A stretch of 64,000 nt of DNA from Pontibacter oryzae (GTDB lineage Bacteria; Bacteroidota; Bacteroidia; Cytophagales; Hymenobacteraceae). A program made the translations under genes and the position numbers. Shown here piece by piece: positions 17,269 to 26,464 of this stretch. Each line of letters starts with the position of its first letter. Positions within the stretch are counted from its first letter, which is position 1. The stretch lies in contig NZ_QWGE01000002.1 of the NCBI RefSeq assembly GCF_003576375.1, forward strand, positions 186,001 through 250,000, given 5' to 3'. The notes under the pieces are model-generated. The model saw only the letters and a program-made list of their open reading frames with translations. It ran no database searches and was not told where the DNA came from.

Positions 17269-17922
17269 ATGGGAAGATCGAAACTGGCAAAATTTGCCGC
17301 CATTGCAGAACGTGAGAATGTGATAGAGCCTGGAGACGCACTCTACGGCCAGCTGAAAGGAAAATGGCGCGAGGAGCACTTCGAAAATCAGAATCCTTTG
17401 GTGCTTGAAGTGGGCTGTGGCCGTGGGGAGTATACCGTGGGTATGGCACGCCTGTTCCCGGAGAAAAATTTTATAGGCACCGACATTAAAGGCGCACGCA
17501 TCTGGAAGGGAAGCTCGATGGCAGAGGAGGAGGAAATGGATAACGTTGCTTTCCTGCGCTCCTTTATTGAGAATTTGGAAGAGAACTTTGCTGAAAATGA
17601 GCTGGACGAGATCTGGATCACATTTCCTGACCCACGCCCGCGTGACCGCGACATCAAGCGCCGCCTTACATCACCGCGTTTCCTGGATATTTATGAGCGC
17701 CTCGTTAAGCCAGGCGGAATCATCCACCTTAAAACCGATAACGGCCCGCTGTTCGACTATACTTTAGAAGTGCTGCAGGAGCGCAAGGTGAAAGGCTTGC
17801 TGCATACTGCAGACCTTTACAACTCAGACCTGCAAGATCATACCATGGGTATTTATACTACCTACGAGAAACGCTACCTGTCAGAAGGCATTTCAATAAA
17901 ATACCTGCAGTACACGGTATAA
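17269..17922 (+). CDS. trmB: tRNA (guanine-N7)-methyltransferase
   Basis: SAM-dependent enzyme that makes 7-methylguanosine at position 46 of tRNAs. The SAM-binding motif I is LEVGCGRGEY near residue 46, followed by FIGTDIKGARIWKG. The family-specific segment ITFPDPRPRDRDIKRRLTSP lies near 125-144 (usually PDPWPKKRHHKRR). The length of 217 residues is typical. It is the last gene of the run and is followed by a very strong hairpin. Confidence 0.93.
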   Translation: MGRSKLAKFAAIAERENVIEPGDALYGQLKGKWREEHFENQNPLVLEVGCGRGEYTVGMARLFPEKNFIGTDIKGARIWKGSSMAEEEEMDNVAFLRSFIENLEENFAENELDEIWITFPDPRPRDRDIKRRLTSPRFLDIYERLVKPGGIIHLKTDNGPLFDYTLEVLQERKVKGLLHTADLYNSDLQDHTMGIYTTYEKRYLSEGISIKYLQYTV

Positions 17923-17940
17923 GTATAAGTTCTGGCCAAG

Positions 17941-17984
17941 TATAGAAAAAGCCCGCTAACCTAAATTAGCGGGCTTTTTCTATA
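17941..17984. terminator. Strong bidirectional terminator after trmB
   Basis: A perfect 19-bp inverted repeat (17941-17959 with 17966-17984) around a six-base loop, GC-rich in the centre with A- and T-runs on the outside. It separates convergent trmB and the TrpF-like gene. Downstream is a short imperfect repeat of AACTCAGAA-like units (about 17988-18013). Confidence 0.9.
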
Positions 17985-18017
17985 CTTAGAACTCAGAATT
18001 CTTAACTCAGAACTAAA

Positions 18018-18641
18018 TTAAGCTTCCTCTATTTCCTCAAAAATCTCAGCGAGTTCATCAAAATCCTTCAGGCCAGGCTTAATTTCGTGGCCGCCTTGCA
18101 GGCCTATACCGGCTGGCTTTATACTATTCAGGATAGGGGTGATGTTATCTTTATCTATGCCGAAGCCCAGGTATATTTTGTGGTTGGCAGCTAGGCTGGC
18201 CAGGAAACGCGTGTTCGTTTCATCCACAGAGCTGAAGTCATCGGAGAAGATGATGAACGAGTGCACATACGGGCTGTAAAGCTCCATCATTTCCATCAAC
18301 TCGCTCTCTACGGTGTCCTTGTTAATGAACACCTTTTGAATTACCGGGCGATTTATTTCCTCAATTTCATCAATCAGGTAAGGCACATCCAGCTGTATGT
18401 AGTCCAGGTTAAACTCCTCAGCCAGTTCGTTGATCAGGTCAGGGCGGGCACGCAGGAACTCACCGGCAATCTGTACACCGGCAATCCAACCAGCAATCTC
18501 TTTAATTGTTTCAGGCTGCACGCGCTCAGGATCATCCAACTTTAGGTTAAATCCAACGATATCTACACCCATGCCGGCACAGTAGCGGGCGTCGCTAAGG
18601 TTGTTTATGCCGTTCACTATCACAGAGGTACGTAAGGCCAT
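18018..18641 (-). CDS. TrpF-like TIM-barrel paralogue lacking catalytic residues
   Basis: A 207-residue relative of phosphoribosylanthranilate isomerase. Compared with the genuine TrpF encoded at 38124-38750, the opening KVCGMRN is replaced by IVNGINN (Asn10 where TrpF has the catalytic Cys). The segment YFLFDTRG, with the general-acid Asp128, aligns with SFIIFSDD (Ser133). The fold-defining parts are kept: DIVGFNL near 27-33, YIQLD near 81 and the phosphate-binding C-terminus LGFGIDKDN with GIGLQGGHEIKPGL. It is therefore probably not an isomerase; a binding or regulatory role, or a different reaction, is possible. It is monocistronic, convergent with trmB, and far from the trp cluster. Confidence 0.75.
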   Translation of the reverse strand: MALRTSVIVNGINNLSDARYCAGMGVDIVGFNLKLDDPERVQPETIKEIAGWIAGVQIAGEFLRARPDLINELAEEFNLDYIQLDVPYLIDEIEEINRPVIQKVFINKDTVESELMEMMELYSPYVHSFIIFSDDFSSVDETNTRFLASLAANHKIYLGFGIDKDNITPILNSIKPAGIGLQGGHEIKPGLKDFDELAEIFEEIEEA

Positions 18642-18830
18642 GTTGTTTTATACTTTAAGTTTTTAATTCGATTTGTATACAATTTTCAGTAGTTCAAAGT
18701 AAATGCGATTTTCCGTCCAAAGCCAAATTTTTTTACTTTTTTTAGGCAGCAAGGTGCATTTGCATCAGGACTCGGGCGGGTACTGCACCATTATTTAGAA
18801 CCTTAATCTGTATAACTCTGTTGTTGTTGC

Positions 18831-18838
18831 TATATTTG
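18831..18838 (+). promoter_or_regulatory. Putative -7 promoter box for mnmA
   Basis: TATATTTG, a perfect TAnnTTTG match, 46 nt before the mnmA start. The expected upstream TTTG is not clear. Confidence 0.5.
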
Positions 18839-18884
18839 CATCAACTAGAAATTATTTTTAAATAGAGACATACCTTTAATATAA

Positions 18885-20012
18885 ATGAGTACAAAAGGAA
18901 GGGTATTAGTAGCCATGAGTGGCGGCATCGATAGCTCGGTGGCGGCCGTAATGCTACATGAGCAAGGCTATGAGGTAGTAGGGATGACCATGAAAACCTG
19001 GGACTATGCCTCCAGCGGTGCAAGCAAGAAAGAAACTGGTTGCTGCTCCCTTGACTCCATCAACGATGCCCGCAATATTGCCGTTCAACTTGGATTTCCG
19101 CATTATATCATTGATATCCGTGATGAGTTTGGTGATTTTGTGATCAACCACTTTACAGATGAGTACCTGGCGGGTCGCACCCCAAACCCGTGCGTGCTGT
19201 GCAATACCCACATTAAGTGGGATGCCTTGCTGCGCCGCGCCGACCAATTAGGCTGTGACTTTATAGCGACTGGCCACTATGCTAACCTGCGCCAGGAAAA
19301 CGGCCGTTACGTTATCTCAAAAGGTCTTGACGAAAACAAGGATCAGTCCTATGCGCTTTGGGGAATTTCGCAGGAAAGTCTGAGCCGCACCATATTCCCG
19401 CTGGGCAAACTTCATAAGTCTGAGATTCGTGAGATGGCCTTGGAGCGCGGTTTTACGGAACTTGTGAACAAGCCGGAGTCTTACGAGATATGCTTTATCC
19501 CGGACAACGATTACCGCGGCTTCCTGAAGCGCAGGGTAGAGGGCCTGGAAGAGCGTGTGGCCGGCGGAGAGTTTGTGCTGGAAGACGGCACCGTAGTTGG
19601 CAAGCACGAAGGGTATCCGTTTTATACCATTGGTCAGCGTAAGGGACTTGGCGTAGCGCTGGGTTTCCCGGCTTATGTAACCAGAATAGAGAAGGATAAC
19701 AACCGCGTAGTGCTTGGCAACTATGAGGAGCTTTCTAAAAATGCCATGACGGTGGGTAAACTAAACATGTCTAAGTATGAGAACCTGGTTGGCCAGCCAA
19801 TTCCCACAGTTACCAAAGTGCGCTACAACGATGGCGGCACAGAGGCTATTATAGAGCAGGAAGGTGATAAAATGAAGGTTCATTTCTTGAGCGGGGTGCA
19901 TGCCATTGCGCCGGGCCAGGCTGCTGTTTTCTACGAAGGCGACGATGTAGTAGGCGGTGGTTGGATTGAGTCTAACTACAACTCAGAGTTTTCCCTGAAC
20001 GTGTTGCAATAA
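18885..20012 (+). CDS. mnmA: tRNA-specific 2-thiouridylase
   Basis: Enzyme that thiolates U34 of tRNAs for Glu, Gln and Lys, using ATP and a relayed sulfur. The ATP-binding PP-loop is SGGIDSSVA at 12-20. The two catalytic cysteines are Cys103 (NPCVLCN) and Cys203 (SYEICFIPD). DYASSG with GCCSLDS is the family's variable insert, and IGQRKGLGV lies near 250. The length of 375 residues is standard. The stop overlaps the start of the following lipoprotein gene (TAATG), so the two are translationally coupled. Confidence 0.96.
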   Translation: MSTKGRVLVAMSGGIDSSVAAVMLHEQGYEVVGMTMKTWDYASSGASKKETGCCSLDSINDARNIAVQLGFPHYIIDIRDEFGDFVINHFTDEYLAGRTPNPCVLCNTHIKWDALLRRADQLGCDFIATGHYANLRQENGRYVISKGLDENKDQSYALWGISQESLSRTIFPLGKLHKSEIREMALERGFTELVNKPESYEICFIPDNDYRGFLKRRVEGLEERVAGGEFVLEDGTVVGKHEGYPFYTIGQRKGLGVALGFPAYVTRIEKDNNRVVLGNYEELSKNAMTVGKLNMSKYENLVGQPIPTVTKVRYNDGGTEAIIEQEGDKMKVHFLSGVHAIAPGQAAVFYEGDDVVGGGWIESNYNSEFSLNVLQ

Positions 20013-20728
20013 TGAGAAACGTACTGTTACTTTTAGTGCTGCTTACAGGCCTTTTAAGTGCCTGCAACGACAAGTATAAAGATCCTGACCCAGAAGCGAT
20101 GGGCTATGATTATTTTCCGTTGGAAGTAGGTGATTTTCGAATCTATAATGTAACAGACATTCGCTTTAAAAGCAATAAAGGAGATACCACGCGCTTCCAG
20201 ATGCGTGAGCGCGTGGACGCTACCTTTTACGACCAAACTAACACGCTTAACTATAAGGTTATCCGGTCTATACGTGTAGATGCATCCACGCCATGGGTTG
20301 ATGATTCGGTTTATACTATCATACAGAATAAAACCAACCTTCTACTGACCAAGAACAACACCAAGTATGTGAAAATGGTCTTTCCGGTAAAAGAAGGCAA
20401 ATCCTGGACAGCCGACGCTTTCAATGACCGTTTCATTAACGTAGATGAGAAAGAGCGGTCTTCATACACAAATGTTGGTGAGGCTTATACTGCAGGTGAA
20501 AACACCTATGGTAACACAGTTACCGTAATACAGGGCACACCCAGTGATGGTATTCTGATACTGGACGATCGTAAAGAAGTTTATGCAGCCGAAGTAGGTC
20601 TAGTGTACAGGGTGTTCAATAAAGTTATTTATTGTAATGATTTTAATGGTGAATGTGAGTTCGGTACAGGCTATAAGCTGTTTGGCCACGAACGTCACGA
20701 AACACTGCTAACACACGGCAAAGAATAA
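20012..20728 (+). CDS. Hypothetical lipoprotein
   Basis: Family not recognised. The 238-residue protein has a clear lipoprotein signal, with Leu-rich MRNVLLLLVLLTG and the lipobox LLSAC (lipidated Cys18). The mature part looks like an all-beta domain with strands such as YFPLEVGDFRIYNVTDI and TYGNTVTVIQGTP, a style common in Bacteroidota surface lipoproteins. It overlaps the mnmA stop by one base and is followed three bases later by a secreted subtilase, so the two exported proteins are probably made together. Confidence 0.75.
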   Translation: MRNVLLLLVLLTGLLSACNDKYKDPDPEAMGYDYFPLEVGDFRIYNVTDIRFKSNKGDTTRFQMRERVDATFYDQTNTLNYKVIRSIRVDASTPWVDDSVYTIIQNKTNLLLTKNNTKYVKMVFPVKEGKSWTADAFNDRFINVDEKERSSYTNVGEAYTAGENTYGNTVTVIQGTPSDGILILDDRKEVYAAEVGLVYRVFNKVIYCNDFNGECEFGTGYKLFGHERHETLLTHGKE

Positions 20729-20731
20729 CCC

Positions 20732-22390
20732 ATGCGCTACCATCTTCTGCTTTTTCTGAGTATGTTGGTACTGCCGCTTAAAGCGCAGCAGACAACTAAT
20801 GCAGCAGAGGGGCAGAAGCGCTTAGTATACTTCACCGATAAGGAAAAATCTCCTTATTCCTTTTCTGATCCTGAGCAATTTTTGTCAGCAAAATCAATCG
20901 CGCGGCGGCAAAGGCAAAACATTCCGCTTAACGCCCGTGACTTGCCTGTAGACCCTGCCTATGTTGCCGGGCTAAAGCAGACAGGTATTACAGTGTGGTA
21001 TACGTCACGGTGGTTTAATGCTGCGGTAGTCCAATGCACCGATGAGCAACTGGAACAACTATCCGGTCTCTCCTATATCAAAAGTACCCGAACCTTAAAC
21101 CGATCGGCTCAACCAGAAGCCAGCCAGTTACGCGAAAACCAACACAAACTCGAGCGTGCCAGCAGTGTGCCTAATTACAGCCGTACCGCAAGTATAGACT
21201 ACGGCCTTACGTTTCATCAGGCCGACATGCTTGGAACCGATGAGTTGCATGCGGCAGGTTATACTGGTACAGGCATGACGGTTGCCGTGTTTGATGCAGG
21301 CTTTCCGGGAGTTAACACCATCTCGGCTTTCTCACATTTATTTCAAGGTGAGCGCTTAAAAGGCACCTTTGATTTTGTAAAAAAAGAGGAGAACGTTTTT
21401 AGCGCAGACTGGCACGGAACGGCTGTATTGTCAACCATGGCGGCTTATGAACCCGGAAAAATCATTGGCACTGCCTATGATGCTAACTATATCCTGCTAC
21501 GTACCGAGGATGCTGCCACTGAACATAACATCGAAGAGATCAATTGGTTAATCGCCGCTGAGTATGCTGACAGCGTAGGAGCGGATGTGATAAACTCCTC
21601 GTTGGGTTATACTTTGTTCGATGCACCATCCACGAGTTACTCCTACGCGGATATGGATGGGAACACCAGTTTGGTTACGAAGGCAGCCGACTTAGCTGCA
21701 GCAGTAGGAATACTGGTAGTAGTGGCAGCCGGAAACGAGGGAAATAATACCTGGCGCTATATTAGCGCCCCTGCCGATGCTGACTCTGTGCTGACTGTTG
21801 GGGCTGTGGATTCATTGGGCGCGAAAGCTTTCTTTAGCTCATTTGGTCCAACCGCTGATGGAAGGATAAAACCCGATGTGGTGGCCATGGGTTACAAAAC
21901 CTATGTGTTACAGGCTTCTGGCAACTTGGCGCAAAGCAACGGTACCTCCTTTTCCAGCCCTATTATGGCCGGCTTTGCAGCAAGCTTATGGCAGGCCAAT
22001 CCATCCAAAACCAACCTTGAAATAATAGCATTGTTGCGTCAGATAGGCAGTAATAGCGCTAACCCAAACAATAGCATTGGCTATGGCATCCCGTCTTATA
22101 GTACCTTGGTTACAGCCCTTCCCGTAGTTAAAAATGAGGGTTCAGCATTTATAACGAACCCTGTACAACACGGGCCTATTGTACTTACCTTGGGGGAGGA
22201 GTGGCATCAGCAATCTGTTGATGTTCAGTTGATTGATATAACAGGTAAACGAGTGTTTCAGCAGCGTATAACCAGCGCGCTGCCAAAACAAGTGTTAGAG
22301 TTGCAGCCTCAGCGCCTGCAGAAAGGCCTGTATGTTTGCCGTATCCGTTCCGGCAGCCGAACCCATACTTTGCGTTTTGTTAAGTTATAA
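20732..22390 (+). CDS. Secreted subtilisin-like serine protease with type IX-type C-terminus
   Basis: A 552-residue S8-family peptidase. The signal peptide is MRYHLLLFLSMLVLPLKA. A prodomain-like region follows to about 150. The catalytic triad is Asp188 (VAVFDAG), His228 (DWHGTAV) and Ser406 (NGTSFSSP), with oxyanion Asn335 (AAGNEGN). The last 75 residues form a beta-sandwich with a conserved pattern (DITGKRVF, LQKGLYVCRIRS, HTLRFVKL) that matches type IX secretion sorting domains, so the enzyme is probably exported through the outer membrane by that system. The secretion machinery itself is not in this window. The substrate is unknown. Confidence 0.88.
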   Translation: MRYHLLLFLSMLVLPLKAQQTTNAAEGQKRLVYFTDKEKSPYSFSDPEQFLSAKSIARRQRQNIPLNARDLPVDPAYVAGLKQTGITVWYTSRWFNAAVVQCTDEQLEQLSGLSYIKSTRTLNRSAQPEASQLRENQHKLERASSVPNYSRTASIDYGLTFHQADMLGTDELHAAGYTGTGMTVAVFDAGFPGVNTISAFSHLFQGERLKGTFDFVKKEENVFSADWHGTAVLSTMAAYEPGKIIGTAYDANYILLRTEDAATEHNIEEINWLIAAEYADSVGADVINSSLGYTLFDAPSTSYSYADMDGNTSLVTKAADLAAAVGILVVVAAGNEGNNTWRYISAPADADSVLTVGAVDSLGAKAFFSSFGPTADGRIKPDVVAMGYKTYVLQASGNLAQSNGTSFSSPIMAGFAASLWQANPSKTNLEIIALLRQIGSNSANPNNSIGYGIPSYSTLVTALPVVKNEGSAFITNPVQHGPIVLTLGEEWHQQSVDVQLIDITGKRVFQQRITSALPKQVLELQPQRLQKGLYVCRIRSGSRTHTLRFVKL

Positions 22391-22435
22391 GGTTATCGCC
22401 CTTAATTCATTGTTAAAAAAGTTACCTTTACAGGT

Positions 22436-23089
22436 ATGAGACCGATCATTGCGCCTTCACTACTTGCTTCAGACTTTGCAAACCTACAGTCAGAAGTAGA
22501 GATGCTTAATAACAGCCAGGCCGACTGGCTTCACATCGATATTATGGACGGGCGCTTTGTGCCTAACATTTCCTTTGGCTTTCCGGTGATGGAGGCAGTT
22601 AAACGCTTTTCCAAAAAGCCGATGGATGTGCACCTGATGATCGTGGAGCCTGAAAAGTATATTGAGCAGTTTCGGGAGGCTGGCGCTGACTATATTTCGG
22701 TGCATGTTGAGGCCTGCACACACTTGCACCGCACCTTACAGCAAATCAAAGCAACAGGAGCTAAGGCTGGCATTGCGGTTAACCCCCATACATCGGCACG
22801 TCTGCTGGAGGATGTTATCACTGATGCAGACTTGGTATGTATCATGTCGGTAAACCCAGGCTTTGGGGGGCAGAAATTCATTGATAATACCTATCGCAAA
22901 ATTGAGGGTATAAAAGACCTTATTATCCAGCGTAACTCTCAGGCGCTTATTGAGGTGGATGGAGGCGTTAACCTACAAAACGCGCCGCTGCTGCTCGAAA
23001 AGGGAGCTGATGCACTGGTGGCCGGTAGCTTTGTGTTCTCATCTGCCAACCCAACACAGACTATTGCCAACCTAAAATCTGCCAAATAA
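22436..23089 (+). CDS. rpe: Ribulose-phosphate 3-epimerase
   Basis: TIM-barrel enzyme of the pentose phosphate pathway that interconverts ribulose 5-phosphate and xylulose 5-phosphate. The family motifs are all present: IIAPSLLASDFANL at the start, LHIDIMDGRFVPNISFG near 32-48 (metal-binding His and Asp), VHLMIVEPEKY near 66, MSVNPGFGGQKF near 138 and IEVDGGVN near 174. The length of 217 is normal. A TACCTTTA sequence close to the -7 consensus sits only six bases before the ATG, so the transcript may be nearly leaderless. Confidence 0.96.
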   Translation: MRPIIAPSLLASDFANLQSEVEMLNNSQADWLHIDIMDGRFVPNISFGFPVMEAVKRFSKKPMDVHLMIVEPEKYIEQFREAGADYISVHVEACTHLHRTLQQIKATGAKAGIAVNPHTSARLLEDVITDADLVCIMSVNPGFGGQKFIDNTYRKIEGIKDLIIQRNSQALIEVDGGVNLQNAPLLLEKGADALVAGSFVFSSANPTQTIANLKSAK

Positions 23090-23106
23090 ATTACGGGTTT
23101 ACTCTG

Positions 23107-25542
23107 ATGCTGAGATATTTGCTGGTATGGATTAGTATACTTTTGCCTGTTGGCGCTTTAGCGCAGCAGGCATCACTTACAGGAACTATCCGAAACCAGC
23201 AGCATGAACCATTAGAAATGGCTACCATTGCCGTGGAAGGTTCTACCATAGCTACCCAAACGAATGCGCTGGGTGAGTTTTCCTTTACCTTGCCCGCGCA
23301 ACAGGACGTGGTGCTAATCGTACGCTACCTGGGCTACAAAACGCAAAAGCAATCGCTTCGGTTTAAGCAAAACGAAAAACGCAAGATCGGTTTCGTACTT
23401 CAGCCCGACCCGCAGCAACTCCAGACGGTTGATGTAAGAGGGAAAAACCAGGATGCCAGCCGCGAACAGGTCAGCGTTACCAAGCTGGATCCCCGGGATG
23501 TGAGGCAGCTACCCTCTGCTTTTGGTGATTTTAACAAGATGCTTGCTACTTTGCCGGGCGTTTCCAGTAATAACGAGCTTTCGAGCACCTATTCGGTTAG
23601 GGGTGGTAATTACGATGAAAACCTGGTCTACGTGAACAACATCGAAATATATAGGCCATTTCTCATTTCTTCGGCGCAGCAGGAGGGGCTATCCTTCGTA
23701 AACCCTGACTTGGTCGCTGATATTCAGTTTTCATCCGGTGGCTGGCAACCAAAATATGGCGATAAGCTTTCTTCTGTGCTGAATATCCAGTACAAACAAC
23801 CTAAAACATTTGCTGCGTCGGTTAGCGGCGGATTAACGGGCGGAAATATCCATGTAGAGTCTTCCTCCAAAAATAAGAAAGCATCTTACCTTTTCGGTGC
23901 CCGCCACAAAAACGGGCAGTATATTCTCAACGGTCTGCAAACCGAAGGTAAGTATAACCCTATCTTCACCGATGCGCAAGGCTATATAAGCCTCGATCTT
24001 TCTAAGGATTCGCTAAACCCCGGCCGCACCAGGCTTGGTGTTTTGGCAAGCTATGCGAAAAATGATTTTCAGGTAGAACCGGAATCGCAGGTTACTACGT
24101 TTGGCACCAGGCAAACACCTTTGCGCCTATTGATTGGCTTTGATGGGCAGGAGCAGATGGCCTACACCACATACCAGGCTGGCATTAATCTGACACACAA
24201 TTTCAGCACGAGCTATACTTCAGAATTTATACTTTCGGGGGTGCACTCCCGTGAGCGTGAGTTCAGAGATGTAGAGGCTGGCTATCGCCTTTGCGATGTG
24301 GACATGAACGGCAATAACTTTGGCGAATGCCAGCAGGAGCGAGGCGTTGGTAGTGAGTTTAACCATGCCCGTAATACCTTGTTGGCTCGCATGTTAACTG
24401 CCGAACTACGTAACGATCTCAAGCTCAACCAGCGGAGCAACCTGCAGTTCGGAGCTAAGGTGGGGTCAGAAAATATTAAAGACGCACTCCAGGAATACGG
24501 CTTCACGGATTCAGCGGATTACGTTTCCGCTGATTACTATCTGAATACTTCCCTCGACCTGAATACACTCCGATACAGTGGCTTTGCGCAGCATACCTAT
24601 GAGCTGGATTCGCTGAAAACAATAACCTATGGTATCAGGGCAACTTACTGGGACTATAACCAAGAGTTTAATATTTCCCCAAGGATCCAGTACTCGTTCA
24701 TCACACGCCACAACCCTAATTTATCTTTTAAAACAGCACTTGGTATATATTATCAGCCCCCTTTTTACCGTGAGCTCCGTGATTTTGAAGGCAACCTGAA
24801 TCCCGAGATAAAAGCGCAACGATCTGTACATGCCATTGTAGGTAGCGATTACCTTTTTGATGCATGGGGCCGTAACTTTAAGCTAACTGCAGAGGCGTAT
24901 TATAAATGGATGACCAATGTAATTCCTTATGATCTGGATAACATTCGTTTACGCTACTATGCCAAAAACAATGCTAAGGCATACGCGGCAGGGTTTGATG
25001 TACGTGTAAACGGAGAGTTTATTCCGGGTGCAGAGTCTTGGTTGAGCTTGGGCGTATTGACCATAAAAGAAAATGTGGAAGGCGATTCAGTTTCTACATT
25101 TAATGGGCAAGGTGAGCTTACCGGTCGCAAGGAGCAGGGCTACATCAGCAGGCCCACCGATCAGTTACTGAATATTGGCGTATTCTTTCAGGACCACCTG
25201 CCAGACAACCCCACGGTGCGCATGTATTTGAACCTGGTGTATGGCAGCGGACTTCCTTTTGGCCCACCGAAGCAGCCGCAATACCGAAATGCCTTTAGTG
25301 GCAGCTCCTATAAGCGCGTAGATATCGGATTTTCCAAGGTTATTGTAGTAGAGAGCGATGTGGTGCAACGGAAAAAGCTAGGGCTGGAAAGCCTTTGGAT
25401 AGGATTGGAAGTTTTAAACCTGATCGATGCCAATAACCGCGTTTCCTACAACTATATCAGCGATGTGAACGGTGTAACGTATGCCGTGCCAAATTACCTG
25501 ACAGGCCGACGATTAAACCTGCGCTTCGTTGCCAAGTTCTAA
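23107..25542 (+). CDS. TonB-dependent receptor with carboxypeptidase-like N-terminal domain
   Basis: An 811-residue outer-membrane receptor of the SusC/FecA-like class. It has a signal peptide (MLRYLLVWISILLPVGALAQ), then a CarboxypepD-regulatory-like beta-sandwich at about 22-105 (LTGTIRNQQHEPLEMATIAVEGS). A plug domain follows at about 125-235 (LPGVSSNNELSSTYSVRGGNYDE, broken here only by its variable loops; YVNNIEIYRPF). The barrel ends in LNLRFVAKF with the terminal Phe. It begins 17 bases after rpe. No SusD partner is adjacent, so a glycan-uptake role is not supported; the ligand cannot be told. Confidence 0.9.
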   Translation: MLRYLLVWISILLPVGALAQQASLTGTIRNQQHEPLEMATIAVEGSTIATQTNALGEFSFTLPAQQDVVLIVRYLGYKTQKQSLRFKQNEKRKIGFVLQPDPQQLQTVDVRGKNQDASREQVSVTKLDPRDVRQLPSAFGDFNKMLATLPGVSSNNELSSTYSVRGGNYDENLVYVNNIEIYRPFLISSAQQEGLSFVNPDLVADIQFSSGGWQPKYGDKLSSVLNIQYKQPKTFAASVSGGLTGGNIHVESSSKNKKASYLFGARHKNGQYILNGLQTEGKYNPIFTDAQGYISLDLSKDSLNPGRTRLGVLASYAKNDFQVEPESQVTTFGTRQTPLRLLIGFDGQEQMAYTTYQAGINLTHNFSTSYTSEFILSGVHSREREFRDVEAGYRLCDVDMNGNNFGECQQERGVGSEFNHARNTLLARMLTAELRNDLKLNQRSNLQFGAKVGSENIKDALQEYGFTDSADYVSADYYLNTSLDLNTLRYSGFAQHTYELDSLKTITYGIRATYWDYNQEFNISPRIQYSFITRHNPNLSFKTALGIYYQPPFYRELRDFEGNLNPEIKAQRSVHAIVGSDYLFDAWGRNFKLTAEAYYKWMTNVIPYDLDNIRLRYYAKNNAKAYAAGFDVRVNGEFIPGAESWLSLGVLTIKENVEGDSVSTFNGQGELTGRKEQGYISRPTDQLLNIGVFFQDHLPDNPTVRMYLNLVYGSGLPFGPPKQPQYRNAFSGSSYKRVDIGFSKVIVVESDVVQRKKLGLESLWIGLEVLNLIDANNRVSYNYISDVNGVTYAVPNYLTGRRLNLRFVAKF

Positions 25543-25583
25543 AGCAAAGAGTGGTGGCTATTGTGCTACCACTCTTTGCTTTA
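25540..25583. terminator. Terminator between the TonB-dependent receptor and the DUF2911 gene
   Basis: A perfect 16-bp inverted repeat (25540-25555 with 25568-25583) around a 12-base loop. It starts at the receptor's stop codon, with A- and T-rich flanks that suit both convergent genes. Confidence 0.85.
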
Positions 25584-25597
25584 TGATTTTGCTGGAC

Positions 25598-26464
25598 CTA
25601 TCTTCTTCTTTTCCACTCGCTATGCGCAGTTTCGATTTGCTTAGCATAGGTTTTGTAGCTTTCAGGCTCTGTATTGCCTAACTGCATGGCCTTTTGAGAC
25701 AGCGCCGCAGCAATCTGGAACTCATTGTTATAAGCGTATAACTTCGCCTTAATCCAATTGTTATAAAAATTCTCTTTGATAGAAATGGATTTGTTGACCC
25801 ACTCCAGTGCTTTTTGATGGTGTTCTTTGCGTGGAAGCATGTATTCTGCACACTGTGCCCACGTGTACCAATCATCGGCAGCAGCGTTCTTCAAAGCTTT
25901 GTTGATGTTGGCTAAAGCTTTTTTTTCCAGCTCAGTCTCTATGGACAAAGTAATTTCCGTGTTTTCCCAGGCAAGGTTGAGCTTGGCTTGATTCGTAGAT
26001 ATATCAGAAAAGTAAAAGCGCATGGTTTCCGTGAAGGCCGTTTTATGGGGTTTAACCTCCAAATAGGCTACATCGTCTAATTCGTTGTAGCCTTCCAAAC
26101 CCCAAAGCGTAGTGTCCTTGTTAAGCACTACATGCCACAGCGAATCGCTTTGAGGAAGTATAAAGAACGAATAAGTACCAGCCGGAACACGCTCATTATT
26201 CAGAAAAAGCTCATCTTCAAAAGTGATAAGCGTTGCCTCGTTAGCTCCAGCCCGCCAAAGCTCTTTCATAGGCACAAGACCCCCAAAAACCTTTCGGCCT
26301 TTAACACTTGGCGCATGGTAGTTTACAGTAACATTAGTAAGGCCAATGGTTTGCTTAATCATAGCTGCTGGGCTAGCCTGCGGTAATTGTACCTGCGCTA
26401 ATACCTGATTGCCTGCTAAGGCAAGGCAAAAAAGTATAATAAACCTTATCAAGGGGGTTTTCAT
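25598..26464 (-). CDS. DUF2911-domain secreted protein with C-terminal helical repeats
   Basis: An exported protein of 288 residues of unknown function. The ATG at 26464 gives a good signal peptide (MKTPLIRFIILFCLALAG..VLA). Residues about 25-170 are a DUF2911 beta domain, recognised from VNYHAPSVKGRKVFGGLVP, LWRAGANEAT and GTYSFFILP. The last 100 residues are helical and TPR-like (YTWAQCAEYML, NWIKAKLYAYNNEFQIAAALSQKA). DUF2911 proteins are common in Bacteroidota and have no established function. It is monocistronic on the minus strand. Confidence 0.8.
   Translation of the reverse strand: MKTPLIRFIILFCLALAGNQVLAQVQLPQASPAAMIKQTIGLTNVTVNYHAPSVKGRKVFGGLVPMKELWRAGANEATLITFEDELFLNNERVPAGTYSFFILPQSDSLWHVVLNKDTTLWGLEGYNELDDVAYLEVKPHKTAFTETMRFYFSDISTNQAKLNLAWENTEITLSIETELEKKALANINKALKNAAADDWYTWAQCAEYMLPRKEHHQKALEWVNKSISIKENFYNNWIKAKLYAYNNEFQIAAALSQKAMQLGNTEPESYKTYAKQIETAHSEWKRRR

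Noticed and set aside
18018-18641. Annotation as a working trpF
   Set aside because: Both catalytic residues are replaced, and a complete trpF lies in the trp cluster.
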